Notes: a model not told the origin generated them from the sequence alone. A stretch of DNA of 64,000 bases from Anticarsia gemmatalis (GCF_050436995.1 NC_134775.1:10425170-10489169); one strand, 5' to 3'; positions 49,620 to 62,685 are shown, numbered from the stretch's first letter. Numbers and translations: made by a program.

Positions 49620-50625
49620 CCGGGGTGGCCTCTAGGGCCCCCGTAGGCCACCGACCTCTGACCCCAATGCCAAACCCAGAGGCACGCAGGAGGGTCCTAG
49701 CGCATCAGCACAAAGGCGTAATCGTCGGCTGAGGAAGCTGCAGGCACTCCAGAGCACCAGTGATGCACCTACCAAACGTGCAAGGGAGGTAAGTGACGGG
49801 TCACAGGAGCAAGCCCGGGAGGCCAAAAAGCCAAAAACCCAGGGCTCTTACCGGGACGTCGTTGCGGCCAGCCTCAGGATGGCAGTCATCCTTGAAGAGT
49901 ACCCGACAAGGAAGATGACCATCAAGGAAGGACACCGAGTGCAGGACCTGATGTTCGACCGGCTGATGGCACTGACAGGTCCGCCGCCCCTCGTCAACAT
50001 GGGCAACATAGTGTCCGGGGCGCTGTTCTTCACCTGCGCCGATGAGACCTCAGCGAAATGGCTGAAGGAGCTCACCGGCTCAAAGGTAGGTGAGGATAAG
50101 ATTATAAGAGCAGCCAAAGACCTACCGAAGCCGGTCAAAATGGCCTGGAAGTCGCGCGCCGCGTCCGAAAAGGACAACAGGCGGGTGCTGATGCTGGTGG
50201 AGAAGATGAACCCGGGCCTGAAAACACAGGAATGGCGAGTCATCGACACCTAAAATGACGAGTTCACGGTGCGTAGAATCGTCATGATGGACAGGGACTC
50301 GGCCGAGTTCATCAAAGCCCGGGACTACAGGTTACCCACTGGCATCGACTTCAGCATATTTAAGCTCCTGGAAGATGCCTCCCCGGTGGCCAGTACGTCA
50401 GGGAAGGAGCAACGAGAGCTGCCTGAGGAAGGCGACCCTCCCGCCTCAACGACAGTGACGGAGCCTGCGAACCCACCTCAGCGCCCCATGACCCCCGGAG
50501 CCCCGCCATCCCCAGTGTCAACCATTGGCAATGAGGACCTTTTTGGGGAAATGCGGAACCTGGCGCTTGAGGAAGACGCTCTCCTGGAGCCATCTCTCGA
50601 CAGCGAGGCGGGCGGCGACCCATAG
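49620..50625 (+). pseudogene. LINE D ORF1 with DUF4780-like domain
   Basis: A readable frame from about 49640 (RNRRLRKLQALQSTSDAPTK, basic) enters SYRDVVAASLRMAVILEEYP, then a conserved block to 50253 (GNIVSGALFFTCADETSAKW, KDNRRVLMLVEKMNPGL). One in-frame TAA at 50251 interrupts; the same frame continues from 50254 (EFTVRRIVMMDRDS, TGIDFSIFKLLE) to the stop at 50623. The central part resembles DUF4780, which I associate with ORF1 proteins of insect LOA-type elements. Pro/Ser-rich C-terminus. Role: RNA-binding partner of ORF2, inferred. Confidence 0.72.
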
Positions 50626-50675
50626 TTGCCCCCCCCCCATCCCACCTCCAAACGAGCCCCCAATCAACCATCAAC

Positions 50676-53600
50676 ATGGAGGGTTTAAGGTATGTTCAAA
50701 TTAACCTACAGCACAACAAGGCGGCCACGGCCCTTCTGGCACAAGCCCTAAAAGGAGGCAAATTCGACATTGCTCTCATACAAGAACCTTACATATATAA
50801 AGGGGAAATCAAAGGATTAGACGACACTGGAGGAATAATATGGAACTCCATGAACACTAATAACGGTGTGAGAACGTGCATATACACCAGGAATGGCGTA
50901 AATGCATGGCCTCTGCGCGACTTCTGCTACAGGGATCTGACGGCAGTCAAGATCAACACAGGGGGAAAAGAAAGCAGCAAGACCATTATCTCTGCCGCTG
51001 TCTACCTTCCCTATGAGGAACCTAACCCGATCCCAACACAACTTGAAGGTCTGGTTAACCACAGCATCCAGCAAAAGATGGACATCATTATTGGATGCGA
51101 TGCAAATGCTCACCGCGTGATCTGGGACAGCTCGGACACCAATAGAAGGGGAGAAAAAGTACTGGAATATCTGGTAAGTTCTCCTTTACAATTACTCAAC
51201 CGAGGAAACAGCCCTACCTTCGTCAATGCGCGGAGGGGTGAGGTAATAGATATAACCCTAGCCACTAACACTGCTAGCAATAATATTGCTAACTGGCATG
51301 TCTCAAATGAAATCTCGCTTTCAGATCATAGATATATATGCTTTAACTATGGGACGACTCGAGTAGACACACCTACGATCAGAAAAAATCCCAAACCCAC
51401 GGACTGGGCTAACTATAGCAAAGATCTAAAGATCTTGCTAGGTGACCCGAAGGTCGAGTTCAATTCTACCTTAGATATAGAACTTGAAGCAGACCGGTTA
51501 TCGAAAACGATCACACAGGCCTGGACGGATAACTGCCCGGCAAAAGAAATTAAACCCAAAAAGTCCCTTGGTGGAACAAGGAGCTAGACGCTCTAAAACG
51601 TGAAACCAGAATCGCCTTTAATAGAGCTAAGGCCCGAAATGACTACAGTGACTATTCAAAAAAGCTAACTGAATATCACAAAGCTGTAAGGAAAAGCAAG
51701 CGCAAATCCTGGACCGACCATTGCGGCCTAATTAGCTCGCTTCCAGAAAGCATGAGACTGACCAAAGCACTATCGCTGGCCAAAGAGAGCCCGCTCACCA
51801 GTATCAAAAACAAAGACAGGAAACTCACAGAATCTGGGGAAGAAACGCTACGCATTATGGCTACCGAACATTTCCCAAGTTCAACTATCATCAACATAAT
51901 GACAGATGAAGATATAACGCATAGCTAAGAAAATCTCATCAAGATGTCAAGGGCTGAATGGAACACAGCCAGGAAGATAGTAGATGGGAACCTTCTGAAA
52001 TGGGCAATTGACAGCTTTAAGCCCTATAAATCACCAGGACCAGATGGTATATACCCCATACTCCTACAAAAAGGCAGCAATGTATTAATACCACACTTGG
52101 TGCGTATTTACAGAGCATGCCTAGCCTAGGGCCATATACCAAAACTATGGTCAAAAGTGAAAGTAGTATACCTGTCTAAACCAGGAAAAACAAACTACGA
52201 AGATGTTAGATCATATCGACCCATCAGCCTTACATCGTTTCTACTTAAAACGATCGAAAAGCTGATTGACAAACATATAAGAGACGGACCTTTAAGAAAT
52301 AATCCACTCCATGATAGGCAATGTGCTTATCAACAAGGGAAATCAACCGAAACAGCTCTTCATCTAGTGATAGAACGAGCAGAGGCAGCACTGGAAAGCA
52401 AAGAAATATGCGTGGCCACCTTCATAGATATAGAAGGGGCCTTCGACAGAACCACCTTCGAAGCTATCCAAGATGCTGCTATAAAACATGGTGTGAACCC
52501 AACCATCTGCAAATGGATCGGGAAAATGCTGCAAAACCGAGTTATCAGTTCCACGTTAGCTGGCGATACAATCCACGTCAAAACAACCACAGGCTGCCCA
52601 CAGGGAGGGGTGCTGTCGCCTCTGCTGTGGAGCCTAGTGGTCGATTCGCTAATGAAAGAACTGAACACAGGACCATTCTACACGGTAGGTTACGCAGATG
52701 ACCTAGCCATTATGGTCAACGGACGATCGTCTCTCAGTTGTCACAAGAAGCGATCAAAATAGCAGAAAGATGGAGCAGAGAAAACACCTATCCATCAACC
52801 CTAGTAAAACCACCGCGATGTCCTTTACTAGAAAAAGCCTAAAGATGGCCGGAGAAGAACCACAATGGTCGACACAGGTCAAATACTTAGGACTCATACT
52901 GGACAAAGATCTGACCTGGAAAAAACACCAGGAGCATATAACCAATAAATCCTTAAGAATTTTTGGCATGCTCAGGAGGGCCTATGGCAAAACATGGGGA
53001 CTCCAACCAAAGGTACTATACTGGATCTACACAATGATGATCCTACCCATCATCAAGTATAGAAGTGTAGTATGGTGGCCAAGAACCAATAAAGAGACAT
53101 GCAAGAAAGCGCTCAGCACAATCCAAAGGGTTACCTGCATGTCTATAACAGGTGCCTTCAGAACAACGCCAACGGCAACAATGGAAACCTTACTTGGAAT
53201 CACTCCATTGCACCTTACAGTCCAAAGAGAGGCAATCAATGCGTTGAAAAGACTCAAAGATGCAAACCTCGGGACAAGGAAGATGATGACATGCAACCAT
53301 ACAAACATGGGCATAAAACCTCATCTAAAAGAGATGCTAGATATGAACTCTGACAAAATACAGACAATACTAGTCACTCACAGAAACTTTAAGATGACGA
53401 TTCCGTCGAGAGAAGAATGGAGTCAAGGTTATACACAAACCAAATCGAGACAGATATGGTTCACCGATGGCTCCAAAATGCACAACGGCACAGGAACAGG
53501 CGTCCACTCGGAGGACTGCAGCATAAGCACTAGTCTAGGCAGATATGCTTCAGTCTTCCAAGCAGAAGTACACGCAATCATCGAATGCACCCAAGAGATT

Positions 53601-54236
53601 ATAAAACGAGATACAAAAAATCGCGACATTTACATACTCAGCGACAGTCAAGCAGCCATTAAAGCTCTTTGCTGTTTTAAGGTGAACCTGAACAAGGTAG
53701 GTCGAACAAACAAAGTTAGGCTAGTTTGGGTACCAGGCAATGCGGGCATAGATGGGAATGAGAAAGCTGATGAACTTGCACGGAAAGGATCAGAATCACT
53801 CCCGATAGGTCCAGAACTAATAATTGGACTACCTGATGCGACAGTCAAACTGATAAGGGACCAGTATCTGAAAAAATGGAAAGCCATATCTGGACTGACC
53901 CATTCAAACCTGTTCATAAACAACGTCAACAAAAGCTGGAGTAAAAACCTAATAAACCTCAGCAAAGACAGCATCAAGAAAATACTTGGTGCTTTCACAG
54001 GACACTACGGCACGAACTACATGTTAAATAAAATAGGTGCCATAGATGACCCTAAATGCAGGCACTGCAATGAAGAAGCAGAAACCATGAAACACATACT
54101 GTGCGAGTGTGATGTTTTAGGAAGGAAAAGAATGGATCTTCTAGGATGCGGTTACCCTAAACCAGAAGACTACAGGCTGCTTCCGGTGGGGTGCATAGCA
54201 AAACTGATAAGTTTTGCCCTGCCCCCCAACGTCTAG
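50676..54236 (+). pseudogene. LINE D ORF2: endonuclease, reverse transcriptase, RNase H, zinc motif
   Basis: ATG at 50676. Endonuclease: VQINLQHNKAATALLAQAL, LIQEPYI, IIGCDANAHRVIWDS, SLSDHRYICF. A one-base slip near 51565 and stops near 51926 and 52126 precede the RT frame 52157-52762: ATFIDIEGAFDRTTF (motif A), GCPQGGVLSPLLW (motif B), VGYADDLAIM (motif C). Another slip near 52735 leads into 52770-54236: KYLGLILDKDLTWKKH, then RNase H with IWFTDGSKMHNGTG, HAIIECTQEI, ILSDSQAAIKAL and PGNAGIDGNEKADELA, and the zinc motif CRHCNEEAETMKHILCEC. About five lesions in 1,190 codons. RNase H plus DUF4780 ORF1 point to LOA rather than Jockey or CR1. Confidence 0.9.
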
Positions 54237-54329
54237 AGTAGCAAAGGAGGGGGTGACACAAAGGATCAGGAATGGTCGAAGTGTCAGCCAGGCATTAACT
54301 GGCACCCCCACCCCTAAGATAAGATAAGA

Positions 54330-55137
54330 TGACCCGGCGCAGTGTCTTGCTGGAAGGACCATACTTGGCTTATGAAATTGGTGTTGTTAAGGGGCTTAAT
54401 TACCGTCTCAAGAACGGTACCTTGATACACCTGTGCCGATGTTTTGATACCTTTTTCACAAAAATATGGCTCAGTCACTCCTTCATAGGTAGCACCCCAC
54501 CAAACCATCACTGAAGTCGGATAATGACCACGTTGCACTCTGTCGACTAATTGGGAACCTTTCTTAGAGCTTTGAGCAGAAATACGGTCGTTTTGTTTGT
54601 TAAAATGTTGCTCAATTCTAAAAAATTTCTCATCCGTAAACATTTTTTTTCTGTGACCTCCGTTTGCGTACCGCTTCAGTAGTTGTGTAGATGTTACCAT
54701 CCTATTGATCTTTAACTTATCAATTAAGAAATGCCCAGTGCATTTTTTATAGGCTGCAAGTCCTAAGCCATCTTTTAAAATACGCGACATGGTTCTAGGT
54801 GCTGTCTTCATTTCCCGAGATAAAATATTTTGCTTTCGGAGAGGATTTCTTCGAATTCTTTCCCTTACTGCTTTGACCACCTTTTTCCTACGAATACTAC
54901 GTGGACGGCCAGATCTTTTTCTGTCGCAAAACAGAAAGTCTCATTGTACCTATTAATCGCCCGGTACATAAACATTTGACTAAAACCAAGGGTCTGGAGA
55001 GTTTTAAAAATTGCATCTGGCTCCTTACTTACTCTGTGTAATGGAATCACAGCGATTCGGTTCTCTTTATCACCCCACTCCATTTTTATATCGCAAAATA
55101 TTTTACAATATATTGGCGCCAAAATAAGTAAACACAA
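54330..55137 (-). pseudogene. Tc1/mariner-type transposase, N-terminal two thirds
   Basis: ORF 55137-54865 begins with a helix-turn-helix region (RYNETFCFATEKD), then after a shift near 54900 SGRPRSIRRKKVVKAV-like basic linker, and 54880-54330 with RKQNILSREMKTAPRTMSRI (second HTH), KKMFTDEKFFRIEQH (first catalytic Asp) and VWSFQQDTAPGH (second Asp). There it is cut by LINE D. About six residues (HKAHDP) follow the left copy of the duplication at 47408, then a GTAAGT and unrelated sequence, so the third catalytic residue is absent. Terminal repeats not found. Confidence 0.82.
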
Positions 55138-55247
55138 TGAACAATCGTATAAAAATGTCAGATTCCAAATTGAAATGTAATATTTTTGTATTTTTAACTT
55201 TAACAGTATTTATGGCCAGACTAAGTATATCTTTCATAATAACATGT

Positions 55248-57506
55248 CGCTCCTTGAATACAAAAGGGCCACAACTCAAAAAAAAATGAAAATCGTTTTA
55301 TTGCAAAAATGACACCTGAACCGCCTATATTTTATAGTAAAAAAAAACCCCATCATTTTTGCTTATATTATGGCTGCACTGACTTACTGCCCTTTTTGCA
55401 TTAGCTCACTTTGACATGTAATATCAGTGCAAAACAGCCACTTTATGAGTTACGCCCGAAAATTTTACGCAAACGCACGTCGGTTGCATGAAAAAGTGCC
55501 ACAATCCAAAATATGTCTGTGTTGGATGCAAAATATCAGGTAAGTGTGATTATATTTTACATTTCAAAACTGCCATATTTTGGAAAACGTCTTTTTTGCA
55601 GTCAAACATTAGTATTTGTTATTTTGTAATACAAAATTGCCGTATTTGAAATACGTCCTTTTTGCAATCCAATATTAGTTAGGTATAGTTAATATTAATA
55701 TTTTAAAATATAACAGTAGCATATTTTGAAATACGTCCCTTTTGCATTAAATTATTGTGGAATAAATAATCATTTTTAGCGTGCTAGAATGGGAAGGCCA
55801 GAAATATGACCGTTTGGCATGATAATAATTTTAATTTTCGTTACAATTTTAAAAATAAAATAATACATTTTGATGCAGGCAAAGGCAAGAGGCACCCTTT
55901 CCTTTCAAATTCCTCTTTTAGGGGCAAGATCCGACCAGTCCTTTTCAAATGCGTCTAGGTCATCCCGCCATCTCCATTTAAATCTCCCGCGTCTGCTATG
56001 ACCATCCTCTGGCATCCAGTTGGTAGATATGCGGGCCCACCTTTCCGAATGCATATGGATAATGTGGCCGGCTCAGTTCCATTTCAGCCAGGCGGTCTTC
56101 TCCCCTGCATCGGCTATGCGAGTTTAGGAGCGCAGTATAGAATTTCGGACGTGATCTGTTCTTTTGACGCATAATATACTACGCTCCATCGCTCTCTGGA
56201 TCTCTAAGCTCTGGTTTTCCGTAAGGGACCATGTTTGGGCAGCGTAGGTAAGGACGGTAGTAGGTATAAACATGTGGACGAGCTTTCGCTTCAGTGACAG
56301 TGGAAGGTTACCCTTCATTAGCTCTTTCCTGGGCCAGGATCTCTTTCAGGCACTTGTGACACGTTTGTCCAACTCTTTGTCCCGTCGGCTGTTAAAAGAG
56401 GTTATCTGGCCCTAGCAAGTGTACTCGTCGACATAGTCTATGACGTGCCCGTCTACCTCGACCCTACGTTTGGTGTTGTTGGTCATAACCTGGGTTTTTG
56501 TACGGTTCTTACTCAGTCCAATCTGAAGGTTTGCCGTGCTCAGATCTTTGAGCATTGATTCGAGTTCCGATGCCGAAAAAGAGAAGAGGACTATGTCATC
56601 TACAAAACAATGGTTTGTTAACTGTTTACCACTTACAACTATGCTTTTGATTGCCGTAACACCGCCAGGCTCCTGAAAATTTCTCTGAGGGTGCTGGTAA
56701 ATAATTTGGGAGATAGCGGGTCTCCCTGTTTCACGCTTCTTTGGATTTGGAATGATATTGTTATCTATTGCTTTGATGAGTTTGATGTATGAAGGTTCGA
56801 TTCTACAGAGTATCTTTAAGTAGGACTTGGATGGAGTGATGATTCTATGGCTGAATGAGTAATGCTGTCAAAAGCTTTGGAATAATCCACGAATGCTAAA
56901 TATAAAAGCTTATAAAACTCAAAAACCTTTTCTATTATCTTATATTTGTTTAATACTTCTGCTGCACTCAGTCTACACGTCACGTTACCCATTGATTGAT
57001 GATGATGATTGATGTTTAATTTTACTTAATAATGAAAGTTACGCACAAAGTTGATCTCAATAATTTTACTTACTTAATAAAAAGTTAAGATTTTTTAATT
57101 AAGATTGTTTAATACAATGTTTTCCTGGTCCATTCAGTTATGATTTTACTTAGTAATTATTATTAAACTTTTTGATACGGTTTTTTTACCAAAAAAGTAC
57201 AATTAACCATTTTTATTTGTAAAACTGTGTTTAATTTTTGACATAATATTTTTCATAATATTGGTTTAAAATTTTGAATGCAAAAGGGACTTATATGCTT
57301 TTTTCTCTTAATAGGTAACAGCTATTACAAAGTTTATTTTGTAGATAGATAGAGCTAAAAAATACGCATCTAATGATATATAAACATCTTATATTTAATA
57401 AATAAATATATGAAATGTTATAAAAAAAACAGTTTCAAAAATTTGTTTTGGCTCTCCTGTAAAATTTATAGATTTCGATTTGTGGCCCTTTTGTATTGAA
57501 GGAGCG
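55248..57506 (-). mobile_element. TIR element with captured reverse transcriptase, copy 2
   Basis: Ends CGCTCCTTGAATACAAAAGG (left) and its inverse at 57506, flanked by ATGT on both sides (55244-55247, 57507-57510). Opposite orientation to copy 1 (37128-40189) and alignable along its length, without the SINE and Helitrons. This proves the RT segment and subterminal TGCAAAAGGG-type repeats are integral. No transposase frame. Confidence 0.88.
55900..56960 (-). pseudogene. Reverse-transcriptase remnant inside TIR element copy 2
   Basis: Minus-strand frames, from 56960: VLNKYKIIEKVFEFY and LAFVDYSKAFDSI (motif A; near 56880), a FVDDIVLFSF block (motif C changed to VDD, near 56600), KNRTKTQVMTNNTKRRVEV, and 56318-56124 with NLPLSLKRKLVHMFIPTTVL and YAAQTWSLTENQ. 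Then WRDDLDAFEKDWSDLAP-like residues near 55950. Multiple stops. It matches copy 1 block by block. The fingers domain and endonuclease are absent in both copies. Confidence 0.82.
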
Positions 57507-57639
57507 ATGTCTTCGTGGATAGTTCACCCTCGCATTTTGATGAATTTCGTTTACTACGGCAGCTTTGCTCATGTTCACAATTCAGTATATTTGTTTTGAA
57601 TTCAGCTTTAATACTGAATAAAAAGCATAGTATTATAAC

Positions 57640-58584
57640 TATTTATTATTTAATTATACCAGCTTCTTTTAATTCTTCGATTATTGACAAAATTTTATTA
57701 TCATGGTTTGTATTACCAGCATCTCGGGAAGCAATAAATAATTTCAATCTCTCAACCAGTTCGTTAGGATCATCTCAATATACCAAGTCAAGGTCTTTTT
57801 TGTATTTCTTTAGCGTTGGTAAACTTCCTCCGAATTTAGTAACAATGTTATCGTTTGACGATTCAGAAAACAATGATTTGATTATTTCACGATATTTTAT
57901 ACCTTTATCGCCTCTAATTTGTCCATTAGGATTGAAATCTCTCTTATGTGCATTTGTATAATGTAACATATCTTTATAGACAAGTTTATCTTTGCTCGAT
58001 ATAAGTTTCAAATCATCAAGGTTTTTTTCGGAGTAAAAGTTCTTTTAAACCAGGAGTTAAACCAGGAGTTGTAGCTTTTGTCATCAACTTTAATTAAAAT
58101 GACATCATCATCATTCACACTATCAATTTTAGAAAATGAAACGATGGAATTACCCATCAGTATTTTTTTGTTTGCACTCCTTATTCCAATAGGTATATTT
58201 ATCCCATCATAAATATCATGGAAATCACAGCCCTCTAATGACATTTCTAAATCTTCCAGTAATTTTGTCTGGGGAGACTTTTTAACGAACTGCACAGAAT
58301 TCAGTTCTGGATCGCAGCATTCTTCAAACTTTGTAGATGAGCTAGTATTAATGTCACCCAATTTCATGTCTTCAAAATTAGAGTGTAGTGTGTGTATTTT
58401 CAAAATCTTGTATATTTTCTTTTGTTTTGTTCGAATCAACTAGGGTTTTAAGGGGATCCGTGACAGGTTTTAACATTTTATCAATTGACAAGTTCATAGA
58501 GTGTTCCTGGTTTTTCATTTGTGTTATTTTATTCTTTATGAAGTTAACAGATTTCATTAATACTATTTTAATATTTTTCTCCAT
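57640..58584 (-). pseudogene. Polinton-associated protein, third relic gene
   Basis: Frames from the ATG near 58584: MKSVNFIKNKITQMKNQ (coiled-coil-like), 58439-58008 with LEMSLEGCDFHDIYDG and DVILIKVDDKSYNSWF, 58011-57775 with KLISSKDKLVYKDMLHYTNA and GDKGIKYREIIKSLF, and then DDPNELVERLKLFIASRDAG and ILSIIEELKEAGI to a stop near 57643. I associate the last blocks with a conserved protein found beside Polinton capsid genes; function not known to me. Same strand as 41870-46870, so it may belong to that element, separated by later insertions. Confidence 0.6.
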
Positions 58585-58631
58585 GTTGTAATACGTATAA
58601 ACACAACTGTATTAAGCTAAAGAACAAATTT

Positions 58632-58847
58632 GACTGCCTCCGTGGCGCAGTGGTTTAGGTCGCCACGCCGATACCACTGCGTCGGGAGGTCGTGGGTTCG
58701 ATTCCCACACGGAGCAATTATTTGTGCGATCCACAAATAATTGTTTCGGGTCTGGTTGTGCTTTGTGTCCGTTGTTTGTATGTTTGTAAAAGTCCCCGCG
58801 ACACAAGAGCAATTCTTAGTGCGGGAGTTGTCTTTTTAAAAAAAAAA
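58632..58847 (+). mobile_element. tRNA-derived SINE, copy 2
   Basis: A box TGGCGCAGTGG at 58643-58653 and B box GGTTCGATTCC at 58695-58705, then the common body and an A run (58838-58847). Same family as 13833-14039. Confidence 0.88.
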
Positions 58848-59335
58848 TTCTGAGTTTTAATTACTTATTTTAGGTTTTTTAATTTCTTAGTTTGAACCTC
58901 TGAAAAAGTACATGTGTAATATAAAATAATTAGTAAGTAGTAAGCAAAATCTTTCAAAATGAATGAAACTGATCTTCTAGTGAGTAAAATAGTGAAAACA
59001 ATTAAACAAATACAACATGTAGGTAATACTTAATTGTAAATGTGTAATTTCAATTATATGTATATTATTGTTTTATTATTCTTAGACTAAGGGATTGTAT
59101 TAAAGAAAATAAACAAATATTATTTTTATGTTTGTTATACCATGGTACTCATTGGCAATAGCTGAGTATGCGTTAACCTAATTGCATACGAAAAACATCG
59201 ATTGCATCAGCCAACATTGTCACGAGGCGTGGACACGAGATGCTGACTGGACAAACGTGGAAACATCGCGCCACCTACTTTCCAACCGGAAACTTCACTT
59301 TTGTTTCGATCGCCGAACTGAGTCGTTCTTAGTTA
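58848..59335. other. AT-rich spacer, nothing recognised
   Basis: No coding signal. It abuts the 3' end of LINE C at about 59336. Confidence 0.5.
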
Positions 59336-59739
59336 TAATTAAATAATAAATAAATAAAACATTTATTTGCAAAAGTTTTTCACACCACATTACACATAAA
59401 ATCACAACGTTTGCTTACTGAGGGATACAAAAATTAATCTTAGCATCTATGAATTACAGCAAAGAACAGGTACATACAAAGGTAATGTGGACTTTTCAAA
59501 ACTCCCGACACTAGGCAATATGCCTGTCCCGTAGGGAGTTTGTCAGTCGTATTAACTAATTACATATTAATATTAATAGCGGTATTTAAATTGTATTGCA
59601 CATTTATATAAGTCTATTAGGAACTCGATAGAAAATTAATATAAATCTAGCTTAAAAGTAATGAAATAATATAAGTATACAATAAAATCTTAAAAAATCA
59701 CAGTTTGTTACAATAAACTGTTATTGAATTTTACATTTT

Positions 59740-62685
59740 TATACAAGATGCCTGAATAGATCTTCTGTTTTATCGTAAGTCCAGGTAAGTAGTTCCTTAG
59801 TAATTTTAAGCTTCGCCTCTTTATGTGATAGAGTGTGTAGCTGGCATATTTTATTTAATTTATTATACATATATGAACGGCTTAAGATAGCAACAGAATC
59901 TTTTCGCAAAAACTGTATTTACTCTGGGAATAGGTAGACTAAATATGCGTTTCCTGATCATGTCCTCGTAGCTAGTGCTACTTAGAGTTTCTTTATGTGT
60001 TACTAAGATACTTTTCCTTATAAATATTCTTCTAACACTAAGTACCTCAGCGTCAGCATAAACTTTGGTGGTGGAGTAGCGAAACGGTACCTTCAACATA
60101 GTTTTTAAAACGGCGCGCTGTGCTCTTTCCAGTGTTATTAGATGGGATGTTACGCTGCCGCCCCAAGCCAGAATACAATATTCTATTAGGGACTGGCCGA
60201 GTGTGAGATAAACAGTCTTAAGCAAACGTGCTGGGGCCACATCACGTAATTGTTTCATTATATAAATAAGTTTTCTAGTCCTTGCCGATGTTGCCTCAAC
60301 ATGCTCCCTGAAGGTAAGTTTTTCATCTATGATTACTCCCAGATACTTAATGCTTTTAGAGCGTTCAATGGCGCCACATGAGCAGGTTGCAGAAGTTAGT
60401 GAACCAGAGCCAGCTGTACAGGTATGTATAATTAGTTTTAAGCCAGGTGGCGGTGCCGTGTGTGCAGTTTTATGAAAGCAAATATATTTAGATTTTTTAG
60501 TATTTAAAGTTAATAAATTATTTTTGAGCCAACTCCACACACGGCACAGTCCCTCGCTTGCTGTTGATAAAACCTTATTCCATGTTTTTTCAGAAAAAAA
60601 TATGACAGTATCGTCAGCATAATTAATCAACTCTGCATTGTGTGGACAATTTGAAGACAGGTCGTTAATATACACCAAGAAAAGTGTAGGGCCTAAGATG
60701 CTGCCCTGCGGTACACCAAATGCGACTTCATGTTCACAGCTTTCAATTAAGTTTACTTTTGTACACTGGGATCTACCGGTAAGGTAACTTCGGAACCATT
60801 CAAGTGCGATGCCTCTGATCCCAACAGTCTCAAGTTTCCTGAGTAGGATGGGAATTGAGACCGTATCGAAGGCTTTCGCCAAGTCTAGGAAAACTCCAAC
60901 GCAGGCTGACCCTTCATCGAGATGTTTAGACAATATATTGGTAAGCAAAGACACAGCATGTTCGGTGGACCTACCCTGGCGAAAACCAAACTGTCTATCT
61001 GATAATAGGTGGTGACTTTCAAGAAAGTTTACAAATTGTCTATTTATTATCTTTTCTAAAAGCTTAGAAAAGGTATTAAGCAAAGGGATCGGTCTGTAGT
61101 TATTAGGATCATCGGTAGCTCCTCCCTTATGTATAGGTGTTATAGCTGCTATTTTCCAGATATCTGGAAACATTCCAGTTGCTATACTGAGATTAATTAT
61201 GTACGTTAGTGGCTCCAGTATATAATTTTTGGCTATTTTAATAAAACTATTAGTGATTCCATCCAGGCCCGGTGCACTCATGTTATTTAGTTGAAGAATT
61301 AGTCGTTCTACCTCTGCTATATTAGTAGGGCTCATAAAGAAAGAATTTGCAGGTGAGCTAGGTAACTTGACCATGGAAGCTAAGGAGCCCTGTGTTCGGT
61401 TCAATTGGCTTAATGTTTTACTGGCAAGTCGCTGGCCTGCGGTTGCGAAAAATGTGTTACAGTAATTTAAGGATTCCCTCTCACTATTTTTAATTTTAGT
61501 AAGATCAGAAACAGAACTTTTCGGTCGGCGAGTGTTTGAAATTCTCTTTATTGCGTCCCAAAGCTTACTTGGATTACCTTTATTATTTTCAAGTTCTTGT
61601 CTCTCATACTCTTTTTTAAGCTTTCTTAATAAACCCTGATAGAAATTTCTATAGCGTGTATAAATAAGTTTTTTAATTGGATCATTGGGATTCTTTTTAG
61701 AATCTGCATGTAGCTTATCTCTATGTTTTGAACACTTTATCAGTCCTGTAGTCATCCAAGGCTTAAATGTAAGTTTCTTTTTACTTACTGTCACTAATTT
61801 AGAGTTTTTATCTATTATCGTAGATAGTATTTGTATGAAGGTACCAGCCGCAACCGAAGGGCACGACTCGCCTGTAACCATCGACCAGTCTACATTTTGA
61901 AGTTCAGTCTCAATAGCTTCCATGTCAAGTTTCTTCTGAGTGATTCTTTCATTTCGGTGTTTAGGAATTCATGTCTCAATTCCTGTCATGACCAGGTCGT
62001 GATCTGTGATCGAGGACGTACAAACTACCGACTCCATCTTACAAGATGCTTTGACGAAGACATGATCAAGACACGCATTTAGACGAGTAGGCTTATTTAT
62101 TGATGCTCTAAAACTCATGTGAGCCATTAAACACATATAGTTTGCACTTTGTTCGGCGTCTAGGGTATTTATATTAATATCTCCAGTAACAACATGACAC
62201 GGGCTACTTGTCATACTTCTTGCGGCAAGTTCCAGGGAACTCAAAAAATTGCTAGTATTATGAACCGAAGGAGAGCGGTAAATGCCTAAAACAGTAATTA
62301 CATGAGGAATGTAGACTTCTAGGCAGTTGGCATCTAGCAGATTCGGCTCCGTTACTTTAGGTGACCAACAGTTCCTAACATATATAACAACTCCTCCTGC
62401 CCGATTGGTAAATTTACTAGATGCGAATGACAGATAGTTATCAATAAAGCCTATAATAGATCCGTTGTCAATCCAGCACTCTGTTAATACAATTATGTCA
62501 AAAGCCAAGTTAATTCTTTTAAGTGCTACAATAAAACTGTCCAAATTACGCTGCAAGCTTCTTATGTTAAATGTCAATATTTTCATTTCATAACCCGAAA
62601 TTATGTCATTACATTGCTCGGCAAGTTCAATTTTGTGGCACATTTCATTATATGAATTATCTATATTATTTATAAGCTGAGTCAT
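59740..62685 (-). pseudogene. LINE C ORF2, one nonsense codon and a terminal frameshift
   Basis: ATG at 62685. One frame runs to 59863 with a single in-frame TGA (61969-61971) between the domains. Endonuclease: LTFNIRSLQRNLDSFIV, VLTECWIDN, VLGIYRSPSV, VTGDININTLD, SITDHDLVMTGI. RT: APGLDGITNSFIK, YRPIPLLNTFSKLLEKI, VFLDLAKAFDTVSI (motif A), AFGVPQGSILGPTLF (motif B), NYADDTVIFF (motif C), YLGVIIDEKLTFREH, ERAQRAVLKTMLKVP. The stop at 59863 follows a frameshift near 59880; the natural end, with a DLFRHL-like C-terminus, is near 59740. All catalytic motifs are intact. No RNase H. Confidence 0.92.

Larger units (their letters stand above)
47422..54328 (+). mobile_element. LOA/I-supergroup LINE D, near complete, 14-bp duplication
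   Basis: Bounded by ATGACCCGGCGCAG at 47408-47421 and 54329-54342. It ends with a TAAGA/GATAA run (54315-54328), a short tandem tail as in LOA and I elements. ORF1 (49620-50625) has a DUF4780-like region and ORF2 (50676-54236) has endonuclease, RT, RNase H and a zinc motif. A truncated Jockey-like LINE plus Helitron (48012-49300) lies in its 5' part. The host site is a Tc1/mariner-type transposase gene on the minus strand. Confidence 0.87.

Noticed and set aside
58632..58720. tRNA gene
   Set aside because: A and B boxes belong to the SINE head; the same sequence recurs at 13833-14039 with a SINE body and A tail, and acceptor-stem pairing is not formed.
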